A stretch of 64,000 nucleotides of DNA, taken from the NCBI RefSeq assembly GCF_001590685.1, contig NZ_CP014616.1:3161001-3225000 (forward strand). Reading direction: 5' to 3'. A program made the translations under genes and the position numbers. The notes below the pieces were generated by a model that saw only the letters and a program-made list of their open reading frames with translations, made no database searches and was not told the origin of the DNA. Positions 46,621 to 55,029 of the stretch are shown piece after piece (position 1 is the stretch's first letter; every line of letters starts with the position of its first letter). The DNA is from Sporosarcina psychrophila (GTDB lineage: Bacteria > Bacillota > Bacilli > Bacillales_A > Planococcaceae).

Positions 46621-46890
46621 TTAACGGCGAAGGCCGAGTTTAGCAATAAGATCACGGTAACGCTGAACTTCATTGTCTCGTAAGTATCTCAAAAGTCTTT
46701 TACGAGTTCCGATCATTTTGTAAAGACCACGACGTGAGTGGTTGTCTTTCTTATGAAGACGGAAATGTTCTGTCAGGTTATTGATCTCTTCTGTAAGGAC
46801 AGCGATTTGTACATCTGCTGATCCAGTATCAGTATCATGAATTTTGTATTCACTGATCAATTCATTTTTACGTTCTTGTGTGATAGCCAT
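46621..46890 (-). CDS. rpsO: 30S ribosomal protein S15
   Basis: An 89-residue primary 16S rRNA-binding protein. The conserved [11 protein letters not shown] loop (about residues 46-56) and terminal [12 protein letters not shown] are present. ATG 46888-46890 follows a GGAGGTGAAGAAG ribosome site. It has its own promoter at the end of ribF and a structured leader that could bind S15. Confidence 0.97.
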   Translation of the reverse strand: MAITQERKNELISEYKIHDTDTGSADVQIAVLTEEINNLTEHFRLHKKDNHSRRGLYKMIGTRKRLLRYLRDNEVQRYRDLIAKLGLRR

Positions 46891-46987
46891 CTTCTTCACC
46901 TCCATATAGTAAGATATCCCCGGTTCCCGAGCAAGCGTTGGTGATTCGCGATGCCAAGGAATGGTTTGTGCACATTGGCACGTATTT
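46891..46987 (-). promoter_or_regulatory. rpsO leader: rpsO leader, candidate S15 autoregulatory RNA
   Basis: The transcript of about 95 nt before the ATG contains TGCCAA (46975-46980) paired with TTGGCA (46952-46957), plus smaller internal complements. Firmicutes rpsO leaders commonly fold into S15-binding structures. I can see the pairing but not confirm the class. Confidence 0.45.
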
Positions 46988-47016
46988 ATAGTACCACGCC
47001 TATTTTGGAAATGCAA
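46988..47016 (-). promoter_or_regulatory. Sigma-A promoter of rpsO
   Basis: Minus strand TTGCAT (47011-47016), 17 bp, TACTAT (46988-46993), placed just after the ribF stop. Confidence 0.72.
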
Positions 47017-47019
47017 CAA

Positions 47020-47967
47020 TCATCCTCGTACTGCTAGAATCTCTTGTGCGCTTTTTTTGTCTTTGGCGATCTGTTCGACAAGCAGATCAATGGAACCGAA
47101 TTTTTGCTCAGGACGGATATGTCCCACCCAGTCTACAAATGCTTCTTTACCATAGAGATCTCCGGTAAAATCGAGTACATGCACTTCTACGACGGCCTGT
47201 CTATCACTTGGATCATGGAACGTCGGTTTAACGCCAACATTACACACACCTTCATATGTTTGTTCATCCACAGTAAAACGCACTGCATAGACGCCATTTG
47301 CAGGCAACACTGTACTTTTCTCTGGCATAACGTTGGCAGTGGGGAATCCGAGCAGCCTTCCTCTTTTCTCGCCGTCAACGACTATACCCACTGTCCGAAA
47401 AGGTCTGCCAAGAAGCAATTCTGTCTCTTCAACATTACCTTTAGACAAAAGCTCACGAATCCGTGTTGAGGAAATCTTTTGCTCATCATCTGTTACTTTT
47501 TCGATAACAGTTGTACCGAATGCCCCGTCTGACAAAGCAGCCATCTGCTCCATGGTGCCCGCGCCCTTCGAACCGAATGTAAAATCAAACCCTGCAGTAA
47601 CATGCAAAACATGTAGTTCCTTCAAGAAAATATCCACGAATTGCTTAGGCGAAAGCGAAGCAAGTGCCCAGTCAAACGTTACGATGAACAAAGCATCGAT
47701 CCCCATTGCACTAAGTAGCCTAGCTTTTTCCTTATACTGCGTAATATAACCTACCTTATTTTCACCATCACCAAATAGATGAGAGGGATGCGGATCGAAT
47801 GTCATAACAGCCGAGCGGATACCTAGTTCTTCGGCCTTTCTTTTCGCTTCGTTGATCACTGTCTGATGACCTCTATGCAAGCCGTCAAAGAAACCAATCG
47901 CAAGGGAGTAATTCGCATCATAGTCAATCGTAATTGTTTCTGGATAATGCAATTTGTAGATGTCCAT
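47020..47967 (-). CDS. ribF: Bifunctional riboflavin kinase / FAD synthetase
   Basis: A 315-residue enzyme making FMN and then FAD. The N-terminal nucleotidyltransferase domain has GFFDGLHRGHQ (27-37) and a TRIRELLSKG-type motif (SSTRIRELL). The C-terminal kinase domain carries GRLLGFPTANV and GVYAVRF...GVCNVGVKPTF. It lies between truB (12 bp upstream) and rpsO, the usual Bacillales place (named ribC in B. subtilis). Confidence 0.96.
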   Translation of the reverse strand: MDIYKLHYPETITIDYDANYSLAIGFFDGLHRGHQTVINEAKRKAEELGIRSAVMTFDPHPSHLFGDGENKVGYITQYKEKARLLSAMGIDALFIVTFDWALASLSPKQFVDIFLKELHVLHVTAGFDFTFGSKGAGTMEQMAALSDGAFGTTVIEKVTDDEQKISSTRIRELLSKGNVEETELLLGRPFRTVGIVVDGEKRGRLLGFPTANVMPEKSTVLPANGVYAVRFTVDEQTYEGVCNVGVKPTFHDPSDRQAVVEVHVLDFTGDLYGKEAFVDWVGHIRPEQKFGSIDLLVEQIAKDKKSAQEILAVRG

Positions 47968-47979
47968 TAGTATCGCCCC

Positions 47980-48891
47980 TTACCTGTTCAATGGAAACAT
48001 CTTTTCAGGCTTCATAAGACCAAGCTTGGTAGGATGCTTCCTGTATACTGCAAGTGCCTTGCCTTCATTCATAAACACGAGTGCCTCTTCCGTGTCCAGC
48101 AGTGGATGCTCCGGCAACACTTGTCCATTTTCTACTTTCTCCAGAAGCTCCTCAGGGATTTCAATCGCAGTAAAATCACTTAGTGCATCTTCAAGTGGAC
48201 GAAGTATCGTGGCTATTTGCCCTTCTTCTTGAAGCGCCCTCACTTCATCCAATGTACGGCAATCGTCCTGCACGTACGTTCCTGACGATGTACGGACTAA
48301 TGCCGCCATATGCGCCGGGAAACCCAGTAGCTCCCCTATCTGGACGGCAAGCGTGCGGATGTACGTTCCTTTGCCACAAGCAACTCGGATGCGGAATGAA
48401 ACTGTTTCACCTTCATACCATTGTACAGGATTCAACAATTCGATTTCACGAATGAACACTTTCCGTTCAGGCCTTTCAACTTCAATGCCTTTTCGAGCAT
48501 ATTCATATAACTTTTTACCATTCACTTTTACAGCAGAATACATCGGTGGAATTTGGACGATTTCGCCTGTCAATTTGGCGAGCGCTGCTTCAATTTCCGT
48601 TCGTGTAATATGTTTTGGTGATAAATCCGAAGCTACGACTGCTCCATCCGCATCTTCCGTTTCAGTTGCAGTCCCAATGGATACAACCGCAATATATTCT
48701 TTGCCAGAATCTGTTATATATTCAGCGACCTTTGTTGCCTGTCCTATACAAATCGGCAATACGCCCTCTACGCTTGGATCAAGTGTACCGGTATGTCCCA
48801 CTTTTTTCGTACCGAGAATCTTCCGCAACTTGAATACACAATCATGCGAAGTCATTCCTTTTTCCTTCCACAGGGGAAGTATTCCATTCAT
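47980..48891 (-). CDS. truB: tRNA pseudouridine-55 synthase
   Basis: A 303-residue enzyme making psi55 in the T-loop of tRNA. Catalytic Asp38 lies in GHTGTLDPSVEGVL. ATG 48889-48891 starts MNGILPLWKEKGMTSHDCV, the standard N-terminus. The open frame continues to 49020, but that part runs through the terminator and repeat E and is not coding. RBS AAGGTGG. A terminator lies just upstream, so truB must have its own promoter or depend on read-through. Confidence 0.96.
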   Translation of the reverse strand: MNGILPLWKEKGMTSHDCVFKLRKILGTKKVGHTGTLDPSVEGVLPICIGQATKVAEYITDSGKEYIAVVSIGTATETEDADGAVVASDLSPKHITRTEIEAALAKLTGEIVQIPPMYSAVKVNGKKLYEYARKGIEVERPERKVFIREIELLNPVQWYEGETVSFRIRVACGKGTYIRTLAVQIGELLGFPAHMAALVRTSSGTYVQDDCRTLDEVRALQEEGQIATILRPLEDALSDFTAIEIPEELLEKVENGQVLPEHPLLDTEEALVFMNEGKALAVYRKHPTKLGLMKPEKMFPLNR

Positions 48892-48923
48892 ACACGCCAC
48901 CACCTTCACAATTCTAACTATAT

Positions 48924-48976
48924 GTAAAAAGGAGGAAGCCGGAAAGTCCTTGTGGACACCGACTTCCTCCTTTTTG
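48924..48976 (-). terminator. Terminator after the infB-rbfA operon
   Basis: Minus strand AAAAAGGAGGAAG, 24 nt loop (itself able to pair GTCC/GGAC), CTTCCTCCTTTTT. Confidence 0.85.
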
Positions 48977-48978
48977 TT

Positions 48979-49166
48979 ACTGGCTAGTCTCCGGGTGCCA
49001 GATGCTAGGTCATAAAGCATCTTAGCGACACCCTACTCTTTTTCCACTGGCTAGACTCCGGGTACCAGATGCTAGGGTCATAAATCAGTCCAGCTCTGCG
49101 GATAGTACCCCGCGACGCTGGCCCACTTTATGCCCGTCGCATCTTAGCGGCACCCTACTCTTTTTC
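48979..49166 (+). repeat. Interspersed repeat copy E, tandem duplication including the rbfA tail
   Basis: Unit 1 (48979-49044) and unit 2 (49046-49166) both start ACTGGCTAGNCTCCGGGT and end in the same 28 bp with one mismatch (49017-49044 and 49139-49166). Unit 2 also has modules b and c (CCAGCTCTGCGG; TTTATGCCCGTCGC); unit 1 has lost them. The shared 28 bp contains the rbfA stop and last codons. Confidence 0.85.
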
Positions 49167-49517
49167 TACTTCATTGTCTTCGTTTTTCACCTGTTTAAGA
49201 AGTGACTCGATTCGAGTTCCGTATGCAACGGAAGTATCGTATTCGAACTTAAGTTCGGGTGTTATCCGAAGCCTGATTCGCTGGCCGATTTCAGTACGAA
49301 TATATCCTTTCGCCTGATTCAGCCCTCTTAGTGTATCTTTTTTTTCCGAATCTTTTCCAAGAACAGAAATGTAAATCGTTGCATGTTGAAGATCACCAGT
49401 CACCTCGACATCAGTTACTGTAACAAAACCGATTCGTGGATCTTTAATTTTTTGACCGATGATTTCACCAAGCTCTTTTTTCATCTGCTCTGCAACACGA
49501 TTAGCACGCATTGTCAT
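49155..49517 (-). CDS. rbfA: Ribosome-binding factor A
   Basis: A 120-residue KH-fold protein needed for late 30S maturation. [22 protein letters not shown] at the start and [10 protein letters not shown] near the end are characteristic. Its last codons (E-K-E-stop) and stop are part of a sequence duplicated about 120 bp downstream in repeat E. It lies between ylxP and truB. Confidence 0.95.
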   Translation of the reverse strand: MTMRANRVAEQMKKELGEIIGQKIKDPRIGFVTVTDVEVTGDLQHATIYISVLGKDSEKKDTLRGLNQAKGYIRTEIGQRIRLRITPELKFEYDTSVAYGTRIESLLKQVKNEDNEVEKE

Positions 49518-49539
49518 GGATGGTCACCCCAATCCCGTT

Positions 49540-49818
49540 TTAATAATAGTCGAGCGTTAAGTTGGACAATTCCCATTCTGGATTTGACTCCAAAAGTCGG
49601 ATTGCCCGCCTAACCTCACGCTCAGCTGCATCTTTTGATGAGGCAACAGCAACAAGAGCGATTGTTGTTCGTTGCCACAGATCCTGATGATCTAGTTCTG
49701 AGATGGAGACATTATAGTCATTTTTGACTCTGTCCGTCATCCGTTTTAAAACAGACCGCTTCTCTTTCAATGAAGCCGCCTCCGGAATGAAGAATGAACA
49801 TTCCGCATAGACAATCAT
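49540..49818 (-). CDS. ylxP: DUF503 protein YlxP
   Basis: A 92-residue DUF503 protein, a small ferredoxin-like fold of unknown function carried in the nusA-infB operon of many Firmicutes and recently connected with ribosome assembly. [24 protein letters not shown] is the conserved core. Its ATG overlaps the infB stop by 4 bp. Confidence 0.88.
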   Translation of the reverse strand: MIVYAECSFFIPEAASLKEKRSVLKRMTDRVKNDYNVSISELDHQDLWQRTTIALVAVASSKDAAEREVRRAIRLLESNPEWELSNLTLDYY

Positions 49819-52346
49819 ACTCGTTTAATTTCTTCCATGATGAAGGCTTCGATAACGTCGTCTACATGTATATCGTCAAAGTTTTTGATTGTAATTCCAC
49901 ATTCATAGCCTTTTGCTACTTCTTTTGCATCGTCTTTAAAGCGTTTCAATGTATCTATTTCGCCTTCGAAGATGACGATGTTGTCGCGAACGATACGAAC
50001 GCTTGAATCACGAGTAATCTTACCGCTCGTCACATAGCTTCCCGCAATCGTTCCGATTTTAGACACTTTAATTGTTTCGCGTACTTCAACTTGGCCGATA
50101 ACTTTTTCTTCGTATTCAGGGTCAAGCATACCCTTCATTGCCAATTCGATTTCTTCAATCACTTTATAGATGACACGGTGTTGTCTGATTTCAACGCCTT
50201 CTTCTTCAGCCGCGCGTTTCGCGTTGACATCTGGACGAACGTTGAATCCAATAACGATAGCATTTGATGCAGCAGCAAGTGAAATATCAGATTCATTAAT
50301 CGCGCCAGCACCTGTGTGGATGATTTTAACGTTGACGCCTTCAACTTCAATTTTCATAAGTGAAGATGCCATCGCTTCAACCGTACCTTGTACGTCTGCT
50401 TTTACGATTAAGTTCAATTCTTTGATTTCGCCTTGTTTCATATGATCAAACAAGTTATCAAGTGTTACACGTGTTTTCTCAACGCGTTGATCTTGCAGCG
50501 CTTCACCAGCTCTAGTTTCCCCGATTTGGCGTGCTGTTTTCTCGTCTTCAAAGACAACAAAACGATCTCCAGCTTGAGGTACATCGCTTAACCCTGTAAT
50601 TTCAATCGGTGTAGATGGGCCAGCTTCTTTCACGCGGCGTCCAATGTCACTTACCATCGCACGTACACGACCGTATGTGTTACCAACTACGATTGGATCA
50701 CCTACACGAAGCGTTCCGTCTTGTACAAGAAGCGTTGCAACAGCACCGCGACCTTTATCAAGAGAAGCTTCAATAACACTTCCGCGTGCGCGGATGTTTG
50801 GATCAGCTTTTAGTTCAGCGACTTCGGCAACAAGAAGAACCATTTCAATCAACTGGTCAATTCCTTCGCCTTTTAATGCTGAGATTGGTACGAAAATTGC
50901 ATCTCCGCCCCATGCTTCAGCAACAAGTCCTTGGTCTGTTAATTCTTGCATAACACGGTCTGGATTTGCAGAAGGCTTATCCATCTTATTCACTGCAACG
51001 ATAATCGGAACTTCAGCCGCTTTCGCATGGTTGATTGCTTCGATTGTTTGTGGCATAACACCATCATCCGCTGCTACAACAAGAATCGTAATATCAGTCA
51101 CTTTCGCACCGCGTGCACGCATCGTTGTGAACGCCGCGTGACCTGGTGTATCAAGGAATGTTATTTTCTTGCCCTTTTCTTCGATTTGGTAGGCACCAAT
51201 ATGCTGTGTGATACCGCCCGCTTCGCCTTGTGTAACTTTCGTATTACGAATCGAGTCTAGAAGTGTCGTTTTACCGTGGTCAACATGCCCCATGATTGTA
51301 ACGACTGGAGGACGTTCAATTGAAGCAATAGCTGTTTCTTCATGCTCCTCAAAGTACGTTTCAAGATCAGTTACATCGATACGAATTTCTTCTTCTACTT
51401 CAACTTCATAATCTGCGCAGATGAGTTCAATCGCATCTTTGTCCAATTCTTGGTTGATTGTAGCCATGATACCAAGCATGAAGAGTTTTTTGATGATTCC
51501 AGACGGTTCCCGGCCTAGTTTGTTCGCTAGTTCAGCAACTGACAGTGATTCGTAGAAAGTGATTTTTTCCGGTAACGGTTTTTCCACTTTTGGAATCGGG
51601 TTCGCTGGACGATATCTTCTACGCCCTTGGTTTATACCACGTGCCGGTGGACGTCCACCGCGACCGCCACCTGGACGACTTGGACCTCCGCCACCTGGGC
51701 GTCCGCCTTGTCCACTTGGTGCGCCTTGTGCTGGACGGTTGCCACCTGTTGAACCTTGCGCTGGGCGATTGCTACCCGTTGAGCTTTGCGCTGGACGGTT
51801 GCCACCTGTTGAGCTTTGTGATGGGCGATTGCCACCTGTTGAGCTTTGTGATGGACGGTTGCCACCTGTTGAACTTTGTGCTGGACGGTTGCCACCTGTT
51901 GAACTTTGTGCTGGACGGTTGCCACCTGTTGAGCTTTGTGATGGACGGTTGCCACCTGTTGAGCTTTGTGATGGACGGTTGCCGCCTGTTGAGCTTTGTG
52001 ATGGGCGATTGCCGCCTGTTGAGCCTTGTGATGGGCGATTGCCGCCTGTTGAGCTTTGTGATGGGCGATTGCCGCCTGTTGAGCCTTGCGCTGGGCGATT
52101 GCCGCCTGTCGAACCTTGTGATGGTTTTGGAGCCATTTTTTGTTCAGCACCCTTCGTTTCTACTTTTGGCGCACTTGGTTTAGTGACATTGCCACTGAAT
52201 TTACTATTCAGCTTTGTAATCGAATCATTATCTAATGTCGACATATGATTTGTAACACTTACATTTATCTTTCCAAGCTCATCAATAACTTCTTTACTCG
52301 TCCGATTCACTTGTTTCGCGTATTCGTGTACTCGTATTTTCGTCAT
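49815..52346 (-). CDS. infB: Translation initiation factor IF-2 with expanded decapeptide repeat
   Basis: An 843-residue GTPase placing initiator tRNA on the 30S subunit. It has an N-terminal IF2N domain ([20 protein letters not shown]), then an expanded linker, a second IF2N domain ([20 protein letters not shown]), the G domain ([25 protein letters not shown]) and domains II-IV. Residues about 77-206 are 13 near-identical decapeptides of pattern [12 protein letters not shown], followed by an Arg/Gly-rich stretch. ATG 52344-52346 follows GGGGGTGG and lies inside the 3' end of ylxQ. Confidence 0.97.
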   Translation of the reverse strand: MTKIRVHEYAKQVNRTSKEVIDELGKINVSVTNHMSTLDNDSITKLNSKFSGNVTKPSAPKVETKGAEQKMAPKPSQGSTGGNRPAQGSTGGNRPSQSSTGGNRPSQGSTGGNRPSQSSTGGNRPSQSSTGGNRPSQSSTGGNRPAQSSTGGNRPAQSSTGGNRPSQSSTGGNRPSQSSTGGNRPAQSSTGSNRPAQGSTGGNRPAQGAPSGQGGRPGGGGPSRPGGGRGGRPPARGINQGRRRYRPANPIPKVEKPLPEKITFYESLSVAELANKLGREPSGIIKKLFMLGIMATINQELDKDAIELICADYEVEVEEEIRIDVTDLETYFEEHEETAIASIERPPVVTIMGHVDHGKTTLLDSIRNTKVTQGEAGGITQHIGAYQIEEKGKKITFLDTPGHAAFTTMRARGAKVTDITILVVAADDGVMPQTIEAINHAKAAEVPIIVAVNKMDKPSANPDRVMQELTDQGLVAEAWGGDAIFVPISALKGEGIDQLIEMVLLVAEVAELKADPNIRARGSVIEASLDKGRGAVATLLVQDGTLRVGDPIVVGNTYGRVRAMVSDIGRRVKEAGPSTPIEITGLSDVPQAGDRFVVFEDEKTARQIGETRAGEALQDQRVEKTRVTLDNLFDHMKQGEIKELNLIVKADVQGTVEAMASSLMKIEVEGVNVKIIHTGAGAINESDISLAAASNAIVIGFNVRPDVNAKRAAEEEGVEIRQHRVIYKVIEEIELAMKGMLDPEYEEKVIGQVEVRETIKVSKIGTIAGSYVTSGKITRDSSVRIVRDNIVIFEGEIDTLKRFKDDAKEVAKGYECGITIKNFDDIHVDDVIEAFIMEEIKRV
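51729..52118 (-). repeat. 13-copy 30 bp coding minisatellite in infB
   Basis: Thirteen 30 bp units in frame, differing mainly by A/S and S/G codon changes and one G-to-S. The period is a multiple of three, so two spurious frames of about 200 codons stay open on the opposite strand. Confidence 0.95.
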
Positions 52347-52671
52347 TAGTCCACCCCCGGTTATATTCGTTGAGTAGCCCGGACACCTTTTTAGCAAAAC
52401 CGCTGTCCGTTAGCGCAAGCACCACTCGCGACTCTTTTCCAACTGCATGTCCAAGCTCTTCTCGAGTCCCGAAAACATGCTTCTCAACGTTGTAAAATGC
52501 ACTTTTATCAGTTAATTTCTTCAATGTATTTTTAGATGCGTCTTCTGAAATAATTACAAGACGTGCTTTGCCGGCACGAATTTCCCGAACAACCAAATCT
52601 TCACCCATAATAAGCATTCTTGCCCGCGCCGCCATGCCAAGCATTTGATAAATCTTTTTCGGATCTGTCAT
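52294..52671 (-). CDS. ylxQ: L7Ae-family RNA-binding protein YlxQ, extended C-terminus
   Basis: A 125-residue L7Ae/L30e-type kink-turn RNA-binding protein in the nusA-infB operon. [18 protein letters not shown] and [23 protein letters not shown] are the conserved core. The last 25 or so residues, hydrophilic and Ser/Thr/Glu-rich, go past the usual end of the family and overlap infB by 53 bp. Its own ATG overlaps the ylxR stop (52668-52671). Confidence 0.9.
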   Translation of the reverse strand: MTDPKKIYQMLGMAARARMLIMGEDLVVREIRAGKARLVIISEDASKNTLKKLTDKSAFYNVEKHVFGTREELGHAVGKESRVVLALTDSGFAKKVSGLLNEYNRGWTNDENTSTRIRETSESDE

Positions 52672-52946
52672 TTTAATGCCTCCCGGCGGATCGCGTGGAG
52701 AAGATCCTCAAATACCTGTTCAGGTACGGCCGTTCCAAGTTGACTTTCAATCGATCTGTTACGGCGCGCGGATTCAACTGCTTCTTCGGATTTTGACACA
52801 TATGTCCCGCGGCCTGATTTCTTGCCAGTGAGATCGACTGAAACTTCCCCTTCTTTCGGGCGGACGATGCGAATCATTTCCTTTTTGGGAAACATATTGC
52901 CTGTCGCCGCACATTTACGCAAAGGAATTTTTTTCATGTTTGTCAT
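52668..52946 (-). CDS. ylxR: DUF448 protein YlxR (RnpM)
   Basis: A 92-residue YlxR-family nucleic-acid-binding protein. KIPLRKCAATGNMFPKKEMIRIV and GRGTYVSKS are the conserved motifs. Recent work on the B. subtilis homologue describes it as an RNase P modulator (RnpM). It is encoded between nusA and ylxQ; a start three codons downstream is also possible. Confidence 0.92.
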   Translation of the reverse strand: MTNMKKIPLRKCAATGNMFPKKEMIRIVRPKEGEVSVDLTGKKSGRGTYVSKSEEAVESARRNRSIESQLGTAVPEQVFEDLLHAIRREALK

Positions 52947-52965
52947 GTGTGCTCAACCTTTCCTC

Positions 52966-54162
52966 TCAGTCTTCGTTTTCCGTATCCGTATACAGATCGA
53001 TTGTTTCAGTTCCAACGTCTTCTGTTACTTCATCTTCAACGAAGTACGGGTCGCTTTCGTTCGCGTCCCCATCCAACTGGACTTGTTCTATGATTAACGC
53101 ACTAGTGGCTGACGGATAAATCCCAAGTTCGCGTGCATCCGTTTCGCTCTTAATGTCGATTTTCCAACCAGTCATCTTGGCAGCAAGTCTAGCGTTTTGA
53201 CCACGTTTCCCGATAGCAAGTGACAATTGATAGTCAGGTACAACAACCGTTGTCGATCGATCTTCTTCATTTACCTGAACGTCAATTACTTTTGAAGGAC
53301 TCAGTGCATTTGCTACGAATATAGCTGGATCCTCTGACCATTCGACGATATCGATTTTCTCGCCATTTAGTTCATTTGAAATCGATTGAACCCGTGCACC
53401 TCTTGCGCCTACACATGAACCAACCGGATCTACTGCATCATTATTCGTATGAACTGAAATTTTAGAACGATCTCCCGCTTCTCGTGCAATCGATTTGATT
53501 TCAACGATACCTTCAAAGATTTCAGGAACCTCAACTTCAAACAGTCTGCGAAGAAGTCCTGGATGTGTTCTTGATACGAACACTTGCGGACCACGTGATG
53601 TACGTTCAACTTTTGTAATATAGACTTTGATACGATCATGGGGTTGATACTTTTCTGTCGGGATCTGTTCCCCTACTGGTAAAACAGCTTCGACTTTCCC
53701 AAGACCAACATACAAATTTCGTGCGTCAAGGCGTTCAACAATACCGTTGACGATATCATCTTCCCTATCGACGTACTCTTCATAGATGATGCCACGTTCC
53801 GCTTCTCTCACACGCTGCGTAACAACTTGCTTCGCAGTTTGTGCTGCAACACGACCAAAGTCGCGTGGCGTCACTTCTTCTTCAACAACATCTTCAAGTT
53901 CATAAGATGGGTTGATTTTACGTGCATCTTCAAGACTGATTTGTAGACGCTCATCTTCGACTTCTTCGACAACATCTTTTCTTGAATAAACTTTCATTGT
54001 TCCTTTATCAAGGTTCAAGTCAACGCGCACATTTTGTGCCTGATTAAAATTGCGTTTATATGCGGTTACAAGTGCCGCTTCGATTGCTTCCACTAATACG
54101 TCCCTAGAAATACCTTTTTGCTTTTCTAAGGCTGTCAATGCATCGAGTAGATCACTACTCAT
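52966..54162 (-). CDS. nusA: Transcription elongation/termination factor NusA
   Basis: A 398-residue factor bound to RNA polymerase. It has an N-terminal NTD, an S1 domain (GIVERLDARNLYVGLGKVEAVLP), KH1 (SCVGARGARVQSISNEL) and KH2 (LAIGKRGQNARLAAKMTGWKIDI), then a short acidic tail without the AR repeats of proteobacterial NusA. The ATG at 54160-54162 follows AGGAGTG; the in-frame GTG three codons upstream overlaps that site. Confidence 0.97.
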   Translation of the reverse strand: MSSDLLDALTALEKQKGISRDVLVEAIEAALVTAYKRNFNQAQNVRVDLNLDKGTMKVYSRKDVVEEVEDERLQISLEDARKINPSYELEDVVEEEVTPRDFGRVAAQTAKQVVTQRVREAERGIIYEEYVDREDDIVNGIVERLDARNLYVGLGKVEAVLPVGEQIPTEKYQPHDRIKVYITKVERTSRGPQVFVSRTHPGLLRRLFEVEVPEIFEGIVEIKSIAREAGDRSKISVHTNNDAVDPVGSCVGARGARVQSISNELNGEKIDIVEWSEDPAIFVANALSPSKVIDVQVNEEDRSTTVVVPDYQLSLAIGKRGQNARLAAKMTGWKIDIKSETDARELGIYPSATSALIIEQVQLDGDANESDPYFVEDEVTEDVGTETIDLYTDTENED

Positions 54163-54184
54163 GTTAATCACTCCTACTATTCAA

Positions 54185-54661
54185 TTATGCGGAAAAGTCG
54201 ATTGCCAAACGGGCAAGTGCGATTTTATCCAGTTCGATTACAACTTTTATTTTTCTAGTCTTAATGCGCATTTCAACTTCAGCGCCTTCAGGACCATATG
54301 CCAATAAATAACCTTCGAACTCTTTCATATCTTTAATGGCTTCGTACGTTTTAATGAATACGAACTGTCCAATCGCTTTTTGAAAATCTTCTTCCTTCTT
54401 CAACGGACGCTCTGCGCCTGGTGAAGACACTTCAAGAAAGTAGTTTTGCGGAATTGGATCAGTACGGTCAAGCTCTTCACTCAACTTTTCACTAACTTGA
54501 GAGCACTGATCAATATCGATGCTTCCGTTAGGTGTATCAATATAGACCCGTAAAAACCAGTCTCTTCCTTCTTTAACGAACTCTACATCGACAAGTTCCA
54601 ATTCTAGTTCCTCTACAATTGGACCGGCGATTTTTGCGACTTCTTCCGTAATATTACTCAT
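54185..54661 (-). CDS. rimP: Ribosome maturation factor RimP
   Basis: A 158-residue 30S assembly factor, first gene of the operon. VEFVKEGRDWFLRVYIDTP, SIDIDQCSQVSEKLSEELD and LEVSSPGAERPLK are the family signatures. RBS GGGAGGG. The operon promoter is probably at 54884-54912. Confidence 0.95.
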   Translation of the reverse strand: MSNITEEVAKIAGPIVEELELELVDVEFVKEGRDWFLRVYIDTPNGSIDIDQCSQVSEKLSEELDRTDPIPQNYFLEVSSPGAERPLKKEEDFQKAIGQFVFIKTYEAIKDMKEFEGYLLAYGPEGAEVEMRIKTRKIKVVIELDKIALARLAIDFSA

Positions 54662-54680
54662 CTTAGCCCTCCCGAAATAT

Positions 54681-54765
54681 TAATCAAATACGCCTCGGCG
54701 TATTTGCGCCAAGATTAGGTAGATTTAATTCACTACAAAATCTGTGGCATCCGCCGGAGGCTCTA
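54681..54765. repeat. Intergenic repeat with AAATACGCC hairpin
   Basis: Perfect hairpin AAATACGCC-TC-GGCGTATTT (54686-54705). Then AAAATCTGTGGCATCCGCCG and GAGGCT (54737-54762), shared with 32065-32090. It lies in the rimP leader; no gene. Confidence 0.7.
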
Positions 54766-54826
54766 ACTTTATTTGATGAAAGCCTGAACTTCTACCAAAT
54801 AAAATTAAAAAACAGTACAGAACAAC

Positions 54827-54856
54827 AGAAAAGAGCGGGAAATCCCACTCTTTTTG
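54827..54856 (-). terminator. Terminator-like hairpin after polC
   Basis: Minus strand AAAAAGAGTGGGA-TT-TCCCGCTCTTTT then C. It stands downstream of the candidate rimP promoter as well, so it might attenuate the rimP-infB operon rather than end polC. Confidence 0.65.
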
Positions 54857-54883
54857 CGCAAGACTATTACAAAAGTTGTTCCC

Positions 54884-54912
54884 ATCATACCATACGATAT
54901 TTGCTGGTGCAA
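54884..54912 (-). promoter_or_regulatory. Candidate promoter of the rimP-nusA-infB operon
   Basis: Minus strand TTGCAC (54907-54912), 17 bp, TATGAT (54884-54889). The -35 overlaps the base of the hairpin at 54909-54945. Confidence 0.5.
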
Positions 54913-54945
54913 ACAAACCGAACAAGAAGAGTTCGGTTTGTTTGC
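54909..54945. repeat. Long hairpin with AAGAAGA loop
   Basis: Perfect 15 bp arms GCAAACAAACCGAAC / GTTCGGTTTGTTTGC, loop AAGAAGA. There is no T-run. It is similar in design to the hairpins at 13397 and 13456. Confidence 0.8.
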
Positions 54946-55029
54946 ATAATTCCAGCTTCCTTTGCGTGGATTATACAATAGATGTTAAACAACGCTACAT
55001 ATTGTATTTCGAAAAACCCAGCAAAAATC

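Noticed and set aside
51559..52248. Open frames of about 170-230 codons in other frames over the IF2 repeat, on both strands, rich in Pro/Gly/Arg, Cys/His/Leu or Ala/Gln/His
   Set aside because: They are kept open by the 30 bp (multiple of three) repeat in infB, have no ribosome site and would overlap a clearly real gene.
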